Of a stretch of DNA of 64,000 bases, positions 1 to 8,593 are shown piece after piece. The stretch's first letter is position 1. Every line of letters starts with the position of its first letter. The notes beneath the pieces are model-generated. The model worked only from the letters and a program-made list of their open reading frames with translations, ran no database searches and was not told where the DNA came from. This DNA comes from Furfurilactobacillus milii. GTDB lineage: Bacteria > Bacillota > Bacilli > Lactobacillales > Lactobacillaceae. The stretch is taken from the NCBI RefSeq assembly GCF_009864005.1, contig NZ_WEZQ01000014.1:124001-188000 (forward strand), in the 5' to 3' direction. A program made the position numbers and the translations under genes.

Positions 1-70
1 ATGAGTTCCTTTACTGATTCGAATTAGTTAGCATTAGTAAAATCTTGAGCTTTGTTCACGTAAATGATGC

Positions 71-96
71 GACATCTGTATTCTAGACCAGATGTC
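71..96. promoter_or_regulatory. Inverted repeat, possible operator of the GntR gene
   Basis: The halves GACATCTG and CAGATGTC form a perfect 8-base inverted repeat around a 10-base centre, 66 bases before the start of the GntR-family gene. No T-tract follows, so it looks more like a protein-binding site than a terminator. Autoregulation by the adjacent regulator is an inference. Confidence 0.4.
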
Positions 97-161
97 AATT
101 TAGCGTGCTAAGTTAATAATTAGTGTATAGTGTATGTAATATTTCAAACGAGGTGGATAAT

Positions 162-839
162 ATGCCCATTCCAAAGAGCCAACCAATCAAACGTGAGACG
201 GCGACAGACCATGCTTATCAGCAAATTCGCAGCTGGTTGATTGATGGCACGCTAGAACCAGGTGAAAAACTGGCAGAAACCGCGTTGGCCACCGCTATTT
301 CGATCAGTCGGACACCAGTACGCGAGGCTTTACAACGTTTGGCAACGGATGGTTTCGTCATTATGAATACAGGGCAAGTCACACGGGTGGCGCCACTGTA
401 TCATGATGACGTAGCAACGTTATACCAGCCAATGGCCGCTATTGAAGGACTAGCTGCTCAGCTAATGGTCAGCAAGATCAGTCCTGCCGAGCGCGATGAA
501 CTGCAAAAAATCGATTCGCGGTTAACGACGGCGTTGCATAAGCAATATGTTGGAACAGAACTGAGCGTTGACCGAGCTTTTCACGAACAGGTTTTAGCGG
601 TTGCCGACAATCCCTATTTAACGCAGTTTAGTGATTTCCTATACAGTCACATTTTACGTTTTGAGACATACTTTTTCAGTCACCACGATGTCAGTATTGA
701 TATCAATGGTCGGCAGCACGAAGCGTTATTAAGCGCAATTGATCATCATAATGCCGAGGCGGCCAAACAGGCGTTGACCAATGATTGGTTGGAAACCATG
801 ACACAGATTCAACGGGCGCAGGAACAAGATAATAATTAG
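162..839 (+). CDS. GntR-family transcriptional regulator, FCD (FadR) subfamily
   Basis: This is a DNA-binding repressor or activator that senses a small, probably carboxylated, metabolite. The N-terminal winged helix-turn-helix (about residues 12-75) contains the GntR-typical SRTPVREALQRL segment. The C-terminal all-helical FCD domain (about 80-215) carries the histidine positions FHEQ and RQHE that in this family often bind a metal and the ligand. I chose ATG 162 because GAGGTGG lies 6-12 bases before it; an in-frame GTG at 123 has no ribosome binding site and would only add 13 residues. The target is unknown; the next gene is unrelated and AT-rich. An inverted repeat upstream may be its operator. 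Confidence 0.85.
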   Translation: MPIPKSQPIKRETATDHAYQQIRSWLIDGTLEPGEKLAETALATAISISRTPVREALQRLATDGFVIMNTGQVTRVAPLYHDDVATLYQPMAAIEGLAAQLMVSKISPAERDELQKIDSRLTTALHKQYVGTELSVDRAFHEQVLAVADNPYLTQFSDFLYSHILRFETYFFSHHDVSIDINGRQHEALLSAIDHHNAEAAKQALTNDWLETMTQIQRAQEQDNN

Positions 840-905
840 CCGCCCCGTCGTTTAAGCATGGATTTATTAAGCTCAGTTAATTCAATTTTAAGTGGAGGCG
901 GTAAC

Positions 906-1862
906 GTGACTTTTATTAGAGCAGCAATTACAGGGAAAATTAAAAATAAATGGTTAATTTGTTCAACAGTGTTGGTATATTTTGCTATTACAATTTTTGG
1001 ACTATTTAAATTTTCTGATTTATTGTTAAAAACAAAGTTTTTGTCTTCTGTGGAATGGATCCAAGTATCAGTGCTATTAATCATTTCTTTTTTTGGACTA
1101 CGATATGAATGTCAGTATTCCCCATCCAAGTTAACAGAAAAACAATTGAAGTCGTTTTTCTTTTTAATAAATGGTTTTATGACAGCCATTATTAACAGTG
1201 CATTTGTTTTTTTTACTTTTTTTTCGGTGCTTAATATTGTAAATAGTTTTAAAAAAATATTAATCCTGGACGAATTGCGACCATCAGCGATTATGATCTT
1301 AGGATTTTATATTGTTTGGAAGTTCAGTGACACTTACTTTTTATGGTTTTTAAGTGATACGAGCCTTTTTAAGGGCAAAAAGGTCGGCTATAAAAGAATT
1401 TTTGTATCTCTGACACTAATTTTAACTATTGTTTTAATGGCTATTTTAGGGTTTGCCAATGACAATAAATGGTCATTGTTTATAGCTTTTAGTGCTGTAG
1501 TGATAAGCTTTTCAAGAGAAAATTTTTGGCTATCGGTCAAATCAAGAGTTGACAAAATTCCTTATGACAAAATTGAGTTTGTTGACAGACAGCGAACAAT
1601 GTTTGTTTTCCTGCAGGCCTTGGAAGTCTCTATAACATTTATTATTTGTCTTTCTGAATATATAGTAGACAGTTCGTATTTCTTAAAGTTCAGCGAGTGT
1701 GCATTTGGTAATTCAAAATCTTTTGATGTTTTGTGGCGTGGGTCTGAGGTTACAATAGTTGTTTCTTTTTTGTTTTTTTTATTATTACCTGTTTTTTTTA
1801 TAATTAAAAAAAATGCAAAAAAAATTGCTAGTTTCTTTCAAACTGTTGACAAGTCATTATGA
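906..1862 (+). CDS. AT-rich polytopic membrane protein of unknown function
   Basis: I do not recognise the family. The product (about 318 residues) has roughly eight hydrophobic segments, for example FAITIFGLF near the start, a long F/L/V-rich pair near the middle, and FLFFLLLPVFFII near the C-terminus, which ends in a lysine-rich tail. The likely start is GTG 906, preceded by GGAGG at a good distance; an upstream in-frame ATG at 858 has no ribosome binding site. The base composition is much richer in A and T, with long T and A runs, than the genes on either side, which suggests separate acquisition. No partner gene is adjacent, and no catalytic motif was seen. Confidence 0.6.
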   Translation: MTFIRAAITGKIKNKWLICSTVLVYFAITIFGLFKFSDLLLKTKFLSSVEWIQVSVLLIISFFGLRYECQYSPSKLTEKQLKSFFFLINGFMTAIINSAFVFFTFFSVLNIVNSFKKILILDELRPSAIMILGFYIVWKFSDTYFLWFLSDTSLFKGKKVGYKRIFVSLTLILTIVLMAILGFANDNKWSLFIAFSAVVISFSRENFWLSVKSRVDKIPYDKIEFVDRQRTMFVFLQALEVSITFIICLSEYIVDSSYFLKFSECAFGNSKSFDVLWRGSEVTIVVSFLFFLLLPVFFIIKKNAKKIASFFQTVDKSL

Positions 1863-2175
1863 CCTTACAAAAAAGGTCTATGAAAATTGGATTAATAGCA
1901 TCGGGTGATGCATTTAGCGTTTCAGTACGGGACGGTACACTGTTGATACCATGAATTAATAACGCATGCTCCATTGAGTTTTCAGTGAAATTTCCCAAAC
2001 AACATAGTTGATTAGGATATGTAATAGGTAATTGATTCACGGCAGAACAAACGGGATGTGTAGCTGCAATTTGTTGAGGTGGTTGCATGAAAAATCATGT
2101 GGATACAATCCATTTTGTTGAGTTGTTAGACTGTGTGTCTGATTGCGTTAGAAGAAAAGGTGTAGGGAGCAAAGT
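1863..2175. other. Intergenic stretch before the TetR gene
   Basis: This stretch holds no supported gene. A minus-strand open frame (about 86 codons, 1828-2088) lacks a ribosome binding site and overlaps the end of the membrane-protein gene, so I do not accept it. Just before the TetR gene, at 2126-2142, TTAGAC and GTCTGA form a near-palindrome around TGTGT that could be an operator; this is weak. Confidence 0.4.
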
Positions 2176-2709
2176 ATGCAAAAAATAGATCAACGAACCT
2201 ATCGGACCAAACGTAAAATTGAATCTGCAATGCTCCAACTTTGTCATGATAATGTGCCGTTTGCCAAGTTGACAGGGCCGCAAGTTGCCCAAACAGCACA
2301 CGTATCACGTCAAACTTTTTATCGCTATTACCTCACACCGGAACAAGTCATTGTCACGATTTTAGATCGTCATCTGGATGAATTCTTGTCGGCGTTTCGT
2401 TTTCAAGATTTAACTGCACAGAGTATGGTTATTCAATTGCTGCAGGCTTGGCAAAAGCGCACGGACGCTTTTGAAATGATCGAATGGTCAAACATACGAC
2501 AACTCTTTATTCAACGTTTGGCGAACTTTAATCACCAAATTGCGCTCAGAAATAGCAAAGCTTTAATCGATGAGACAACGATTTGTAATGTCTACGCAGC
2601 AGCGACCTATATGTTCTTACGTGATTACGTACTGGAACACAAGTGGACGCCGGAGCAGGCAGCCAAACTATTGCTGCACCTGACTAACGGTCTGAGCGAC
2701 CTTTTCTAG
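2176..2709 (+). CDS. TetR/AcrR-family regulator
   Basis: A 177-residue one-domain-pair repressor. The N-terminal helix-turn-helix (about residues 10-55) has the TetR pattern ending in SRQTFYRYY. The remainder is helical and would form the ligand-binding and dimer domain; it is not conserved enough to predict a ligand. The start ATG is preceded by AGGGAG. The amidohydrolase gene begins about 90 bases downstream on the same strand, so the two may be co-transcribed and the regulator may control it; that link is positional inference only. Confidence 0.8.
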   Translation: MQKIDQRTYRTKRKIESAMLQLCHDNVPFAKLTGPQVAQTAHVSRQTFYRYYLTPEQVIVTILDRHLDEFLSAFRFQDLTAQSMVIQLLQAWQKRTDAFEMIEWSNIRQLFIQRLANFNHQIALRNSKALIDETTICNVYAAATYMFLRDYVLEHKWTPEQAAKLLLHLTNGLSDLF

Positions 2710-2798
2710 TTATGCAACAAAGCAGCGAAATCGGTCCATAACTTCTGCTAAAAGCCCTGTAAGCTAAGCCTTATCCTAATAGATGAGGTGAATTAAAC

Positions 2799-3827
2799 AT
2801 GAAATTAATTACAACTGAAGAACACATTAGCACAGCGTTTGCTAACAAAGAAATCACTGATTATTTAAAACAACAACCAAGTGATCCTAAGAAAATGGCT
2901 GAATTTGGTCAGTCTTTTGCTGAAGGTTTGAAGGCCTATGCTGTCGATCCGGCAGTGATGCAGGATGTTGATGACAAACGAATCCGTTACATGAATGAAA
3001 ATGGCATTGATATGCAGATTTTGTCTTACGGAGATTCAGTCACTAACCCAGATATTTTGCCAGGTGAGCAATCGATTCCGTTAACGCAGAAAATCAACGA
3101 CGCGACTGCCGAAGCGGTCAAACGACACCCAGGTCGGTATTTGGGATTTGCGACGTTACCCGTTTCAGAGCCGGTCGCTGCTGCGCAGGAGTTAAAGCGG
3201 GCGGTCACGAAACTTGGCTTGAAAGGTGCGCTTATTCTAGGTACTGCTCGTAATAACGAGTTTTTGGATGCGCCAAAGTTCATGCCAATTTTTGAAATGG
3301 CGGCAGAGCTTGATGTGCCACTATATATGCACCCGTCATTACCATCCGAAACGATTCGTGACAATTACTATAGTGGCATGCAACCAATTGGCTTTAATGC
3401 CATTATGTCAACGCCTGGCTGGGGATGGCACATGGAAGCCGGCCTTCATGTCACCCGAATCATTTTGTCTGGGCTCTTCGATAAATTACCAAACTTAAAA
3501 CTGATTTCTGGGCACTGGGGCGAGTTTGTCCCGTATTTTCTGGAACGGTTGGACGAAGCGACGACACCGGTCACTGGTAATACATTGAAGCATCCAGTTT
3601 CGTATTACTACAAGAAGAACGTGTATATTACGCCAAGTGGTATGTATACGTGGCCCCAAATGCAGTTAGTGCTGTCGGAAATGGGGGCTGACCACGTATT
3701 GTGGGCACAAGATTACCCATATGTGAAAGGCAATGCTCAAGAATTCCTGTCCCAAACGCCAATTAGTGACCAGGACAAAGAAAAGATTGCCCATGAGAAT
3801 ATTGAAAAGTTACTCCATTTAAACTGA
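2799..3827 (+). CDS. Amidohydrolase-family protein, aromatic decarboxylase (ACMSD/resorcylate) type
   Basis: A 342-residue TIM-barrel metal enzyme. Known relatives (2-amino-3-carboxymuconate semialdehyde decarboxylase and gamma-resorcylate decarboxylase) remove carboxyl groups from aromatic acids in the cytoplasm. Visible metal and catalytic positions fit: EEH at residues 7-9, MHPS near 178, SGHWGE near 238, and WAQDYPY near the C-terminus with the conserved Asp. Length is normal for the group. GAGGTG precedes the ATG. It follows a TetR regulator on the same strand, consistent with induction by an aromatic acid, but the substrate cannot be read from the sequence. Non-decarboxylating hydrolases of the same fold are an alternative. 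Confidence 0.75.
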   Translation: MKLITTEEHISTAFANKEITDYLKQQPSDPKKMAEFGQSFAEGLKAYAVDPAVMQDVDDKRIRYMNENGIDMQILSYGDSVTNPDILPGEQSIPLTQKINDATAEAVKRHPGRYLGFATLPVSEPVAAAQELKRAVTKLGLKGALILGTARNNEFLDAPKFMPIFEMAAELDVPLYMHPSLPSETIRDNYYSGMQPIGFNAIMSTPGWGWHMEAGLHVTRIILSGLFDKLPNLKLISGHWGEFVPYFLERLDEATTPVTGNTLKHPVSYYYKKNVYITPSGMYTWPQMQLVLSEMGADHVLWAQDYPYVKGNAQEFLSQTPISDQDKEKIAHENIEKLLHLN

Positions 3828-3854
3828 TCTAAGTTTGAGGCTAAGGTTAAATCA

Positions 3855-4706
3855 TTATTTTCCCCACAAGAACTGAATAATATACCGGTTAACTTCATCG
3901 TTATCATGCAACTTGCTATGTTGGGCATTCGATCCTTTGATCATGTGCTCAACATAGCTTTTTGGTTTGCTACCTAATAAATATTTCAGTGATTGCGCTG
4001 AAACGTTGCTGACACTGCCGTCAGAATTAGAGCCGTCACCGAGGTTGCCGTAGATGTTCATAACGTCGACTTGATTCGTTGGATAATTATTACGGTGTTT
4101 CAGCATGTACCTGTATGAACTGTTAAAATGCTGTGGCTTGCCGTTTGCTAACAAATGATTGCGGTTAGCTTTGTCGTCCATGCCAAGGATGCCGTCAAAA
4201 TGACCGGCTAGATCGACCTGCTTTTGCAGTTGAGGGAGGGAACGTTGCTTGCCGTAGTTGACTTCGTAGTACATGAGGGCCAGATTGCCCATTGAGTGAG
4301 CGACAACATTGAATTTAGTGATGTGATATCTTTTCTGCAAGGTGGTCAGTACGTTTTTAACCCACCGTGCGTCGTTGTTGTAATTTGATTCACGGTTGTT
4401 GGCAAACAGCACTTGGACAAGTGGATTGACCTTGCCCGTTTGCCACTTACCACTGAATGTTACGTGACCAGAACGGCTGACATGAGCGGTTAACACTTTT
4501 TGCGCAGCCCCAGCTTTTTGCGCGGCTGCGATAATATTGTTAGCAGACGAGGGACCACCACCGTAACCGTGCAGGAAAATGGTCGGTGTTTGAGAATAGT
4601 TGTATTTGCTATGATTTTGTTTGGCGGCTGCTTGTGTCTGCGTTGTAAGAACAAGCGTTACAGCGATGACAAACGTACTGAGTAGTGCGAAAGCTCGTTT
4701 GAACAT
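3855..4706 (-). CDS. Secreted alpha/beta hydrolase of the DUF915 type
   Basis: A 283-residue exported esterase-like protein. Residues 1-28 form a signal peptide (MFKRAF, then a hydrophobic stretch, then TQTQAAA), so the enzyme acts outside the membrane. The alpha/beta-hydrolase features are HGYGGGPSS (oxyanion region) near residue 47, the nucleophile elbow AHSMG near 140, an Asp in the GDGSNSDGS stretch and a late His in the HSKLH stretch. GGAGG precedes the ATG at the right distance. DUF915 proteins are common in lactobacilli; their natural substrates are mostly unknown. It is convergent with the amidohydrolase gene, leaving only a short gap. Confidence 0.8.
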   Translation of the reverse strand: MFKRAFALLSTFVIAVTLVLTTQTQAAAKQNHSKYNYSQTPTIFLHGYGGGPSSANNIIAAAQKAGAAQKVLTAHVSRSGHVTFSGKWQTGKVNPLVQVLFANNRESNYNNDARWVKNVLTTLQKRYHITKFNVVAHSMGNLALMYYEVNYGKQRSLPQLQKQVDLAGHFDGILGMDDKANRNHLLANGKPQHFNSSYRYMLKHRNNYPTNQVDVMNIYGNLGDGSNSDGSVSNVSAQSLKYLLGSKPKSYVEHMIKGSNAQHSKLHDNDEVNRYIIQFLWGK

Positions 4707-4877
4707 AATGTAAATCCTCCGCTTGAATGATTTTTAGTATCGCTATTGTACGGTGATTACTTGAAATTCGGCAAAAAAAGCTATTTGATTGTTGGAAATT
4801 TGTCACTTAGTGCGCAATTTGCAATTGACTTTGACCATGGAAACACTGATGATCGTAACCAACAGGAGGCGATGCAG

Positions 4878-5387
4878 ATGGCAAGTGAGATTACGATCCG
4901 TCCCTTTGTGGATACAGATGCCGAGGAAACGGCCGCCATGGTGAAAGATGTGTTACTGACGGTTAACGTCAAAGATTATGGTGAAGCGCTGATGTTAAAA
5001 ACGGCTGCTGAACATGATGCAGCTCATCTTCGCACGATGGCGCATTATGCTGACTTCTACGTTGCTGTGAACGATGTAAACGAAATCGTCGGTTGCGGCG
5101 GCATTAGCAATTATTGGGATGTGCCACAAGAGGCGATCATTTTAACGGTGTTTGTTGAACGCCATCAGCAGCGTGCGGGGATCGGTCATAAAATGATGCA
5201 CCAGCTGATGAATGATCCTGTATTTTTGCGGTCCAAACGAATTGAAATTCCGGCTGCCGTCAGTGCCGTGCCATTTTACAAACAGTTTGGCTTTGACTAT
5301 AAAGATGGCCGCGCGGAACCGGATGATGAGGGAAATATTCGGCTGGAACTATTCAGGACGATAAAAAATGATTATAAAAAGGCTTAG
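4878..5387 (+). CDS. GNAT-family N-acetyltransferase
   Basis: A roughly 169-residue acetyl-CoA-dependent acetyltransferase. The GNAT core is visible: strand VGCGGIS, strand ILTVFVE, then the acetyl-CoA pyrophosphate loop HQQRAGIGHKM (Q/R-x-x-G-x-G/A pattern), and a C-terminal FYKQFGF segment typical of the family. I chose ATG 4878 because AGGAGG lies 8 bases upstream; an in-frame start at 4746 adds about 44 residues with no ribosome binding site. The acceptor (amino acid, peptide, antibiotic or protein) cannot be told. It is transcribed alone and ends at a strong bidirectional terminator. Confidence 0.8.
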   Translation: MASEITIRPFVDTDAEETAAMVKDVLLTVNVKDYGEALMLKTAAEHDAAHLRTMAHYADFYVAVNDVNEIVGCGGISNYWDVPQEAIILTVFVERHQQRAGIGHKMMHQLMNDPVFLRSKRIEIPAAVSAVPFYKQFGFDYKDGRAEPDDEGNIRLELFRTIKNDYKKA

Positions 5388-5392
5388 CTAGC

Positions 5393-5446
5393 TCAAAAGC
5401 GTTACTTGAGTGCATCTTATCGCACCATTCAAGTAACGCTTTTTGA
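5393..5446. terminator. Bidirectional intrinsic terminator
   Basis: The arms TCAAAAGCGTTACTTGA and TCAAGTAACGCTTTTTGA pair almost perfectly around a short loop. T-runs occur on both strands, so the hairpin can end both the acetyltransferase gene and the converging flavodoxin-like gene. Confidence 0.85.
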
Positions 5447-5482
5447 ATTTATAGACCATTCTTCATTAGACCGGTTGATTAT

Positions 5483-5911
5483 TTAGTTATGCGTCAACAT
5501 GCTTTCAGCAAACGTTTTAACAGCCTGGATTTGATCAGGTTTCAAGGTGACAGACTTGGAACCAAACATGCCTTTACCACCCATCATTTGATGAAAATGC
5601 CCAATAACGGGAATGCCTTTTTCATCGGCTAGCTTAGTTAATGCCTTATCCGTTGGTGTCTCTGGACCACCAGAAGTAGTAAAGAAGGCGATGTGCTTTA
5701 CCTTGGCGGCGTCTAAAGTTGCCATAAAGGCGCTTAATGTTTTGTCTGGGCGCATCATGTAAGTACCGCCGCCGACAAAGAGTACATCAACTGGATCTGT
5801 TGGCAGCGGTGTGTCGATTTTTTCTGCTGGAGCATCAACTGCCGCCGCAATTTGATTAGCGAATGCCTCTGTGTTGCCATTACGAGTTTGATAGCGAACT
5901 GCAATTGTCAT
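5483..5911 (-). CDS. Flavodoxin-like FMN-binding protein
   Basis: A 142-residue flavodoxin-fold protein. The N-terminal phosphate-binding loop YQTRNGNTEAFA matches the flavodoxin T-x-x-G-x-T pattern for FMN. A second loop, VGGGTY, and FFTTSGG lie where flavin-ring loops are expected. It may be an electron carrier or a small NAD(P)H-dependent reductase; the electron partner is unknown. GGAGG precedes the ATG. It is a single-gene unit. Confidence 0.75.
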   Translation of the reverse strand: MTIAVRYQTRNGNTEAFANQIAAAVDAPAEKIDTPLPTDPVDVLFVGGGTYMMRPDKTLSAFMATLDAAKVKHIAFFTTSGGPETPTDKALTKLADEKGIPVIGHFHQMMGGKGMFGSKSVTLKPDQIQAVKTFAESMLTHN

Positions 5912-6169
5912 ACTAAAGCCTCCAAGTTCTAAGTAATCTTGGCTTTAGTATAGGTGCGGCGGAAAGCGTTTGCAAGACTGGGCTGCCGTAGTTACATTCA
6001 GGTGCGTACTTTTCATCCAGCGACAGACTGCTACACTAGAATCTGTGGGCGATTAATGTGATCAGCATTTGAACACGTAATCGTCAGTGACTAGGAGAAA
6101 TCTGACATTCGATGCCAGAGAATTATGATAAAGTTGATGTGAAAAATAGCTTAGGGGGAGACATAAACT

Positions 6170-7150
6170 ATGCAATATCGTACGTTAGGCAAAACTGGCT
6201 TTAAAGTCAGCGAAGTTTCGTTAGGCACCTGGCAACTTGGCGGTAAATGGGGCGATCCGTTTAGCGAAAAAGATGCTTTGGACACGTTGGAAGCCGCTTA
6301 TGACGCTGGGGTTAACTTCTTTGACACCGCTGATATTTATCAGGATGGTGCTAGTGAAAAGGCCATCGGTAAGTTCTTGAAAGGTAAAGAAGACAAGGTT
6401 CACGTGTCGACTAAAATTGGTCGTAAACTTGATCCGCATGTTGCTGAAGGTTACACCAAAGAAAACATCGACAAGTTCGTGGATGAATGTTTGACGAACA
6501 TGGGTGTCGACAGCTTGGACAACGTTCTGTTGCATTGCCCACCAACTGACGTTTACTACAATCCAGAAGTCTGGTTCGAACTGGATAACCTGAAAAAGGC
6601 CGGCAAGATCCAAAACTACGGCGTGAGTGTTGAAAAGGTTGAAGAAGCCATTAAGGCATTGAGCTACAACATTTCAACTGTTGAAATCATCTTCAACATG
6701 TTCCGTTTGCGTCCAGCGGATTTATTCTTCAAACTGGCTAAGGAACAAAACGTCGGCATCTTGGCGCGTGTACCGCTGGCTTCCGGCTTGTTATCCGGCA
6801 AGTACACGGCCGACACCAAGTTTGGTAAGAACGACCATCGTTCATACAACCGTGACGGTTCCGCCTTTGATAAGGGTGAAACATTCTCCGGTGTGGACTA
6901 CATGACTGGTGTGAAAGCTGCTGATGAATTGAAAGAACGGTTGGGTTCAGACAACTTGGCCCAAACGGCTTTGCGGTGGATCTTGATGTTCGATGCTGTT
7001 TCCACGGTTATCCCTGGTGCATCTAACCCACAGCAAATTGACCGCAACGTGAGCGCCGCTGATGCACCAGCATTGACACACGACCAGATGCTCATCGTCA
7101 ACGATGTTTACAACAAGTACATTAAGAATCCAGTTGAGTATTTGTGGTAA
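6170..7150 (+). CDS. Aldo/keto reductase
   Basis: A 326-residue NADPH-dependent aldehyde or ketone reductase with a TIM-barrel fold. The catalytic tetrad is visible: Asp and Tyr in FFDTADIYQDG (about residues 51-61), Lys in STKIGRK (about 82), and His in LLHCPP (about 122). The C-terminal cofactor-binding end includes VIPGASNPQQ. GGGGGAG lies before the ATG. The cytoplasmic substrate is not predictable. It seems monocistronic, followed by a long palindrome. Confidence 0.85.
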   Translation: MQYRTLGKTGFKVSEVSLGTWQLGGKWGDPFSEKDALDTLEAAYDAGVNFFDTADIYQDGASEKAIGKFLKGKEDKVHVSTKIGRKLDPHVAEGYTKENIDKFVDECLTNMGVDSLDNVLLHCPPTDVYYNPEVWFELDNLKKAGKIQNYGVSVEKVEEAIKALSYNISTVEIIFNMFRLRPADLFFKLAKEQNVGILARVPLASGLLSGKYTADTKFGKNDHRSYNRDGSAFDKGETFSGVDYMTGVKAADELKERLGSDNLAQTALRWILMFDAVSTVIPGASNPQQIDRNVSAADAPALTHDQMLIVNDVYNKYIKNPVEYLW

Positions 7151-7165
7151 AAGAGGAGAGCGTGA

Positions 7166-7267
7166 ACAGACCCGTTTTTGGCCTCGAGCAATAAGAAGTA
7201 AGATGAATTATTCGGTGGTTTTCCGAATAGTTCGGCTTACTTCTTATGCACAGAGGCCAGGGTCTGT
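7166..7267. repeat. Long nested imperfect palindrome after the reductase gene
   Basis: Three nested arm pairs fold this stretch onto itself: ACAGACCC with GGGTCTGT, GGCCTC with GAGGCC, and ATAAGAAGTAAG with CTTACTTCTTAT, plus an inner ATTCGG/CCGAAT. There is no T-tract directly after the outer arms, so it is not a plain terminator. It may be an RNA hairpin, an RNase processing site or a miniature repeat element. Confidence 0.6.
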
Positions 7268-7312
7268 GAACGCGTTTGCGTTGTAATAGTAAAAAGCTTG
7301 AGCAACCACATC

Positions 7313-7358
7313 AAACAGCCACTGTGAAGGTGAATTTTGCCTTTATAGTGGTTGTTTT
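7313..7358 (+). terminator. Probable intrinsic terminator
   Basis: AAACAGCCACTGT and ATAGTGGTTGTTT form an imperfect stem, with an inner GAAGG/CCTTT pairing and T-rich 3' flank. It could end transcription from the reductase gene. Confidence 0.5.
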
Positions 7359-7550
7359 GAGTTGTGCAGGGTTGCTGGGAGGTAGTGGCACGATTATGGA
7401 TAGATGGAAGCATCTTAAAGGTGAAAGTTCAACTGTTTTCCCCACGCCTTCTAAGAATTAATACAAAACTGAGTTTATCCATTATAAAGTTAAAAGATAC
7501 GTCTCAAATCAAAAAACGTCGTATAATGACACATACGAGGAGGCGATTTT

Positions 7551-7757
7551 ATGTCTGAATTAACCGAAAAAAAGCAGATGAAACAGTTGAGTGATGACGT
7601 GAGCGAATTACGAAAAGCATACAATCAAGGTACTTTAGTAAAGTTAATTGCAAAGGCACCAGATCGTGTTACTCAGGAGGTAGCGTTTACTGCTTACCGA
7701 ACATTTCTTGCTGAGGATAGCAGAAAAATAATTGAAGAAAAGAAATTTATCCGATGA
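7551..7757 (+). CDS. Small protein, probable antitoxin partner of the zeta-type kinase
   Basis: A 68-residue, lysine- and glutamate-rich helical protein with no domain I recognise. It has a strong GGAGG before the ATG and overlaps the next gene by four bases (ATGA), a tight coupling typical of toxin-antitoxin pairs. Known epsilon antitoxins are three-helix proteins of similar size, but I cannot align it to epsilon by eye. The antitoxin role is inferred from position and size. Confidence 0.6.
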   Translation: MSELTEKKQMKQLSDDVSELRKAYNQGTLVKLIAKAPDRVTQEVAFTAYRTFLAEDSRKIIEEKKFIR

Positions 7758-8341
7758 CTTCACCAGTCCTTTTGATTATCGCTGGTGTTAACGGTGCTGG
7801 CAAAAGCACATTGGATTTGACCCTTGAGAAAAGTGGTTATGCCTTCAGTAATTTTAAAAGAATTAATGTTGATGATATTGTTCGTCAACAACATAGTGAC
7901 TGGCGTGATTCAAAGGCTTATTTAGCTGCATTTAGAACTGCCGCAGTTCTTTTTCGGCAATACGTTAGTCAAAAACAGTCTTTTATATGGGAGACAACGC
8001 TGGCAGGACATCCGCGTCAAGAAATAGAGTTTGCTAAGGCGAACGGATTTAAGGTTGAAGTTCGATACGTGGGATTGTCTTCTCCAGATATAGCCATTCG
8101 GCGAGTGCACAAAAGAGTTAGGCTGGGTGGACACGGAGTTGAAGATTCGGTAGTAAGAACGCGTTACGAAAAATCTTTAAAGCATCTTGTGCAACTGAGT
8201 GATTTGTTTGATGGATTAGAGATAATCGACAACACTAATCAAATGCTCGAAACAATCTATATGTATTCAAATGAACTAAAGGTATTGATTGATGAAAGAG
8301 ACGGGTATGATTGGGCAAAGAAATTAGTATTTAATGTCTGA
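7754..8341 (+). CDS. Zeta-toxin-like kinase
   Basis: A 195-residue P-loop kinase of the zeta toxin/AAA-like group. Known zeta toxins phosphorylate UDP-N-acetylglucosamine and block cell-wall synthesis. The Walker A motif GVNGAGKST lies at residues 11-19, followed by NVDDIV, WETTLAG (family-typical after the helical segment) and RVHKRVRLGGHGV, which supplies the arginines expected near the phosphates. Length is shorter than the streptococcal zeta but normal for chromosomal versions. It is translationally coupled to the small upstream gene. A non-toxic kinase role is possible. Confidence 0.75.
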   Translation: MTSPVLLIIAGVNGAGKSTLDLTLEKSGYAFSNFKRINVDDIVRQQHSDWRDSKAYLAAFRTAAVLFRQYVSQKQSFIWETTLAGHPRQEIEFAKANGFKVEVRYVGLSSPDIAIRRVHKRVRLGGHGVEDSVVRTRYEKSLKHLVQLSDLFDGLEIIDNTNQMLETIYMYSNELKVLIDERDGYDWAKKLVFNV

Positions 8342-8473
8342 TTTAGGTTTCGGATATTATTTTGCCTGCCTAAAGTAAACGTCTATTTGTAATTAAGCGT
8401 GGGAGCTGTCACGGAGAATATAAACTTTGTATTAACTATTGCTTTTAACTGAATTTGAAAAAAACTGATTAAG

Positions 8474-8497
8474 GCGGACATTTAATGTCTGCTTTTT
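8474..8497 (+). terminator. Intrinsic terminator after the toxin pair
   Basis: GCGGACATT pairs with AATGTCTGC (one G-U), immediately followed by TTTTT. Confidence 0.7.
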
Positions 8498-8593
8498 CGT
8501 TATACCCAGGTGTAAATTTATTTCAAAGATTATTTGAACAGTAGCTGATAAAATAAGGTCATACAATACTATTACGTTGGGTAGTGAAAGTTC

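Larger units (their letters stand above)
7151..7550. other. Non-coding stretch with hairpins before the toxin pair
   Basis: No supported gene is present; short open frames here lack ribosome binding sites and family resemblance. The stretch holds the nested palindrome, a terminator-like hairpin and the promoter region of the toxin pair, including a TATAAT box at 7522-7527. Confidence 0.5.

Noticed and set aside
1828-2088. Minus-strand open frame of 86 codons between the membrane protein and the TetR gene
   Set aside because: No ribosome binding site, overlaps the end of a better supported gene, and no family resemblance; possibly a relic but not supportable.
7364-7558. Plus-strand open frames before the toxin pair
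   Set aside because: They overlap hairpins and the toxin promoter and have no supporting start site.
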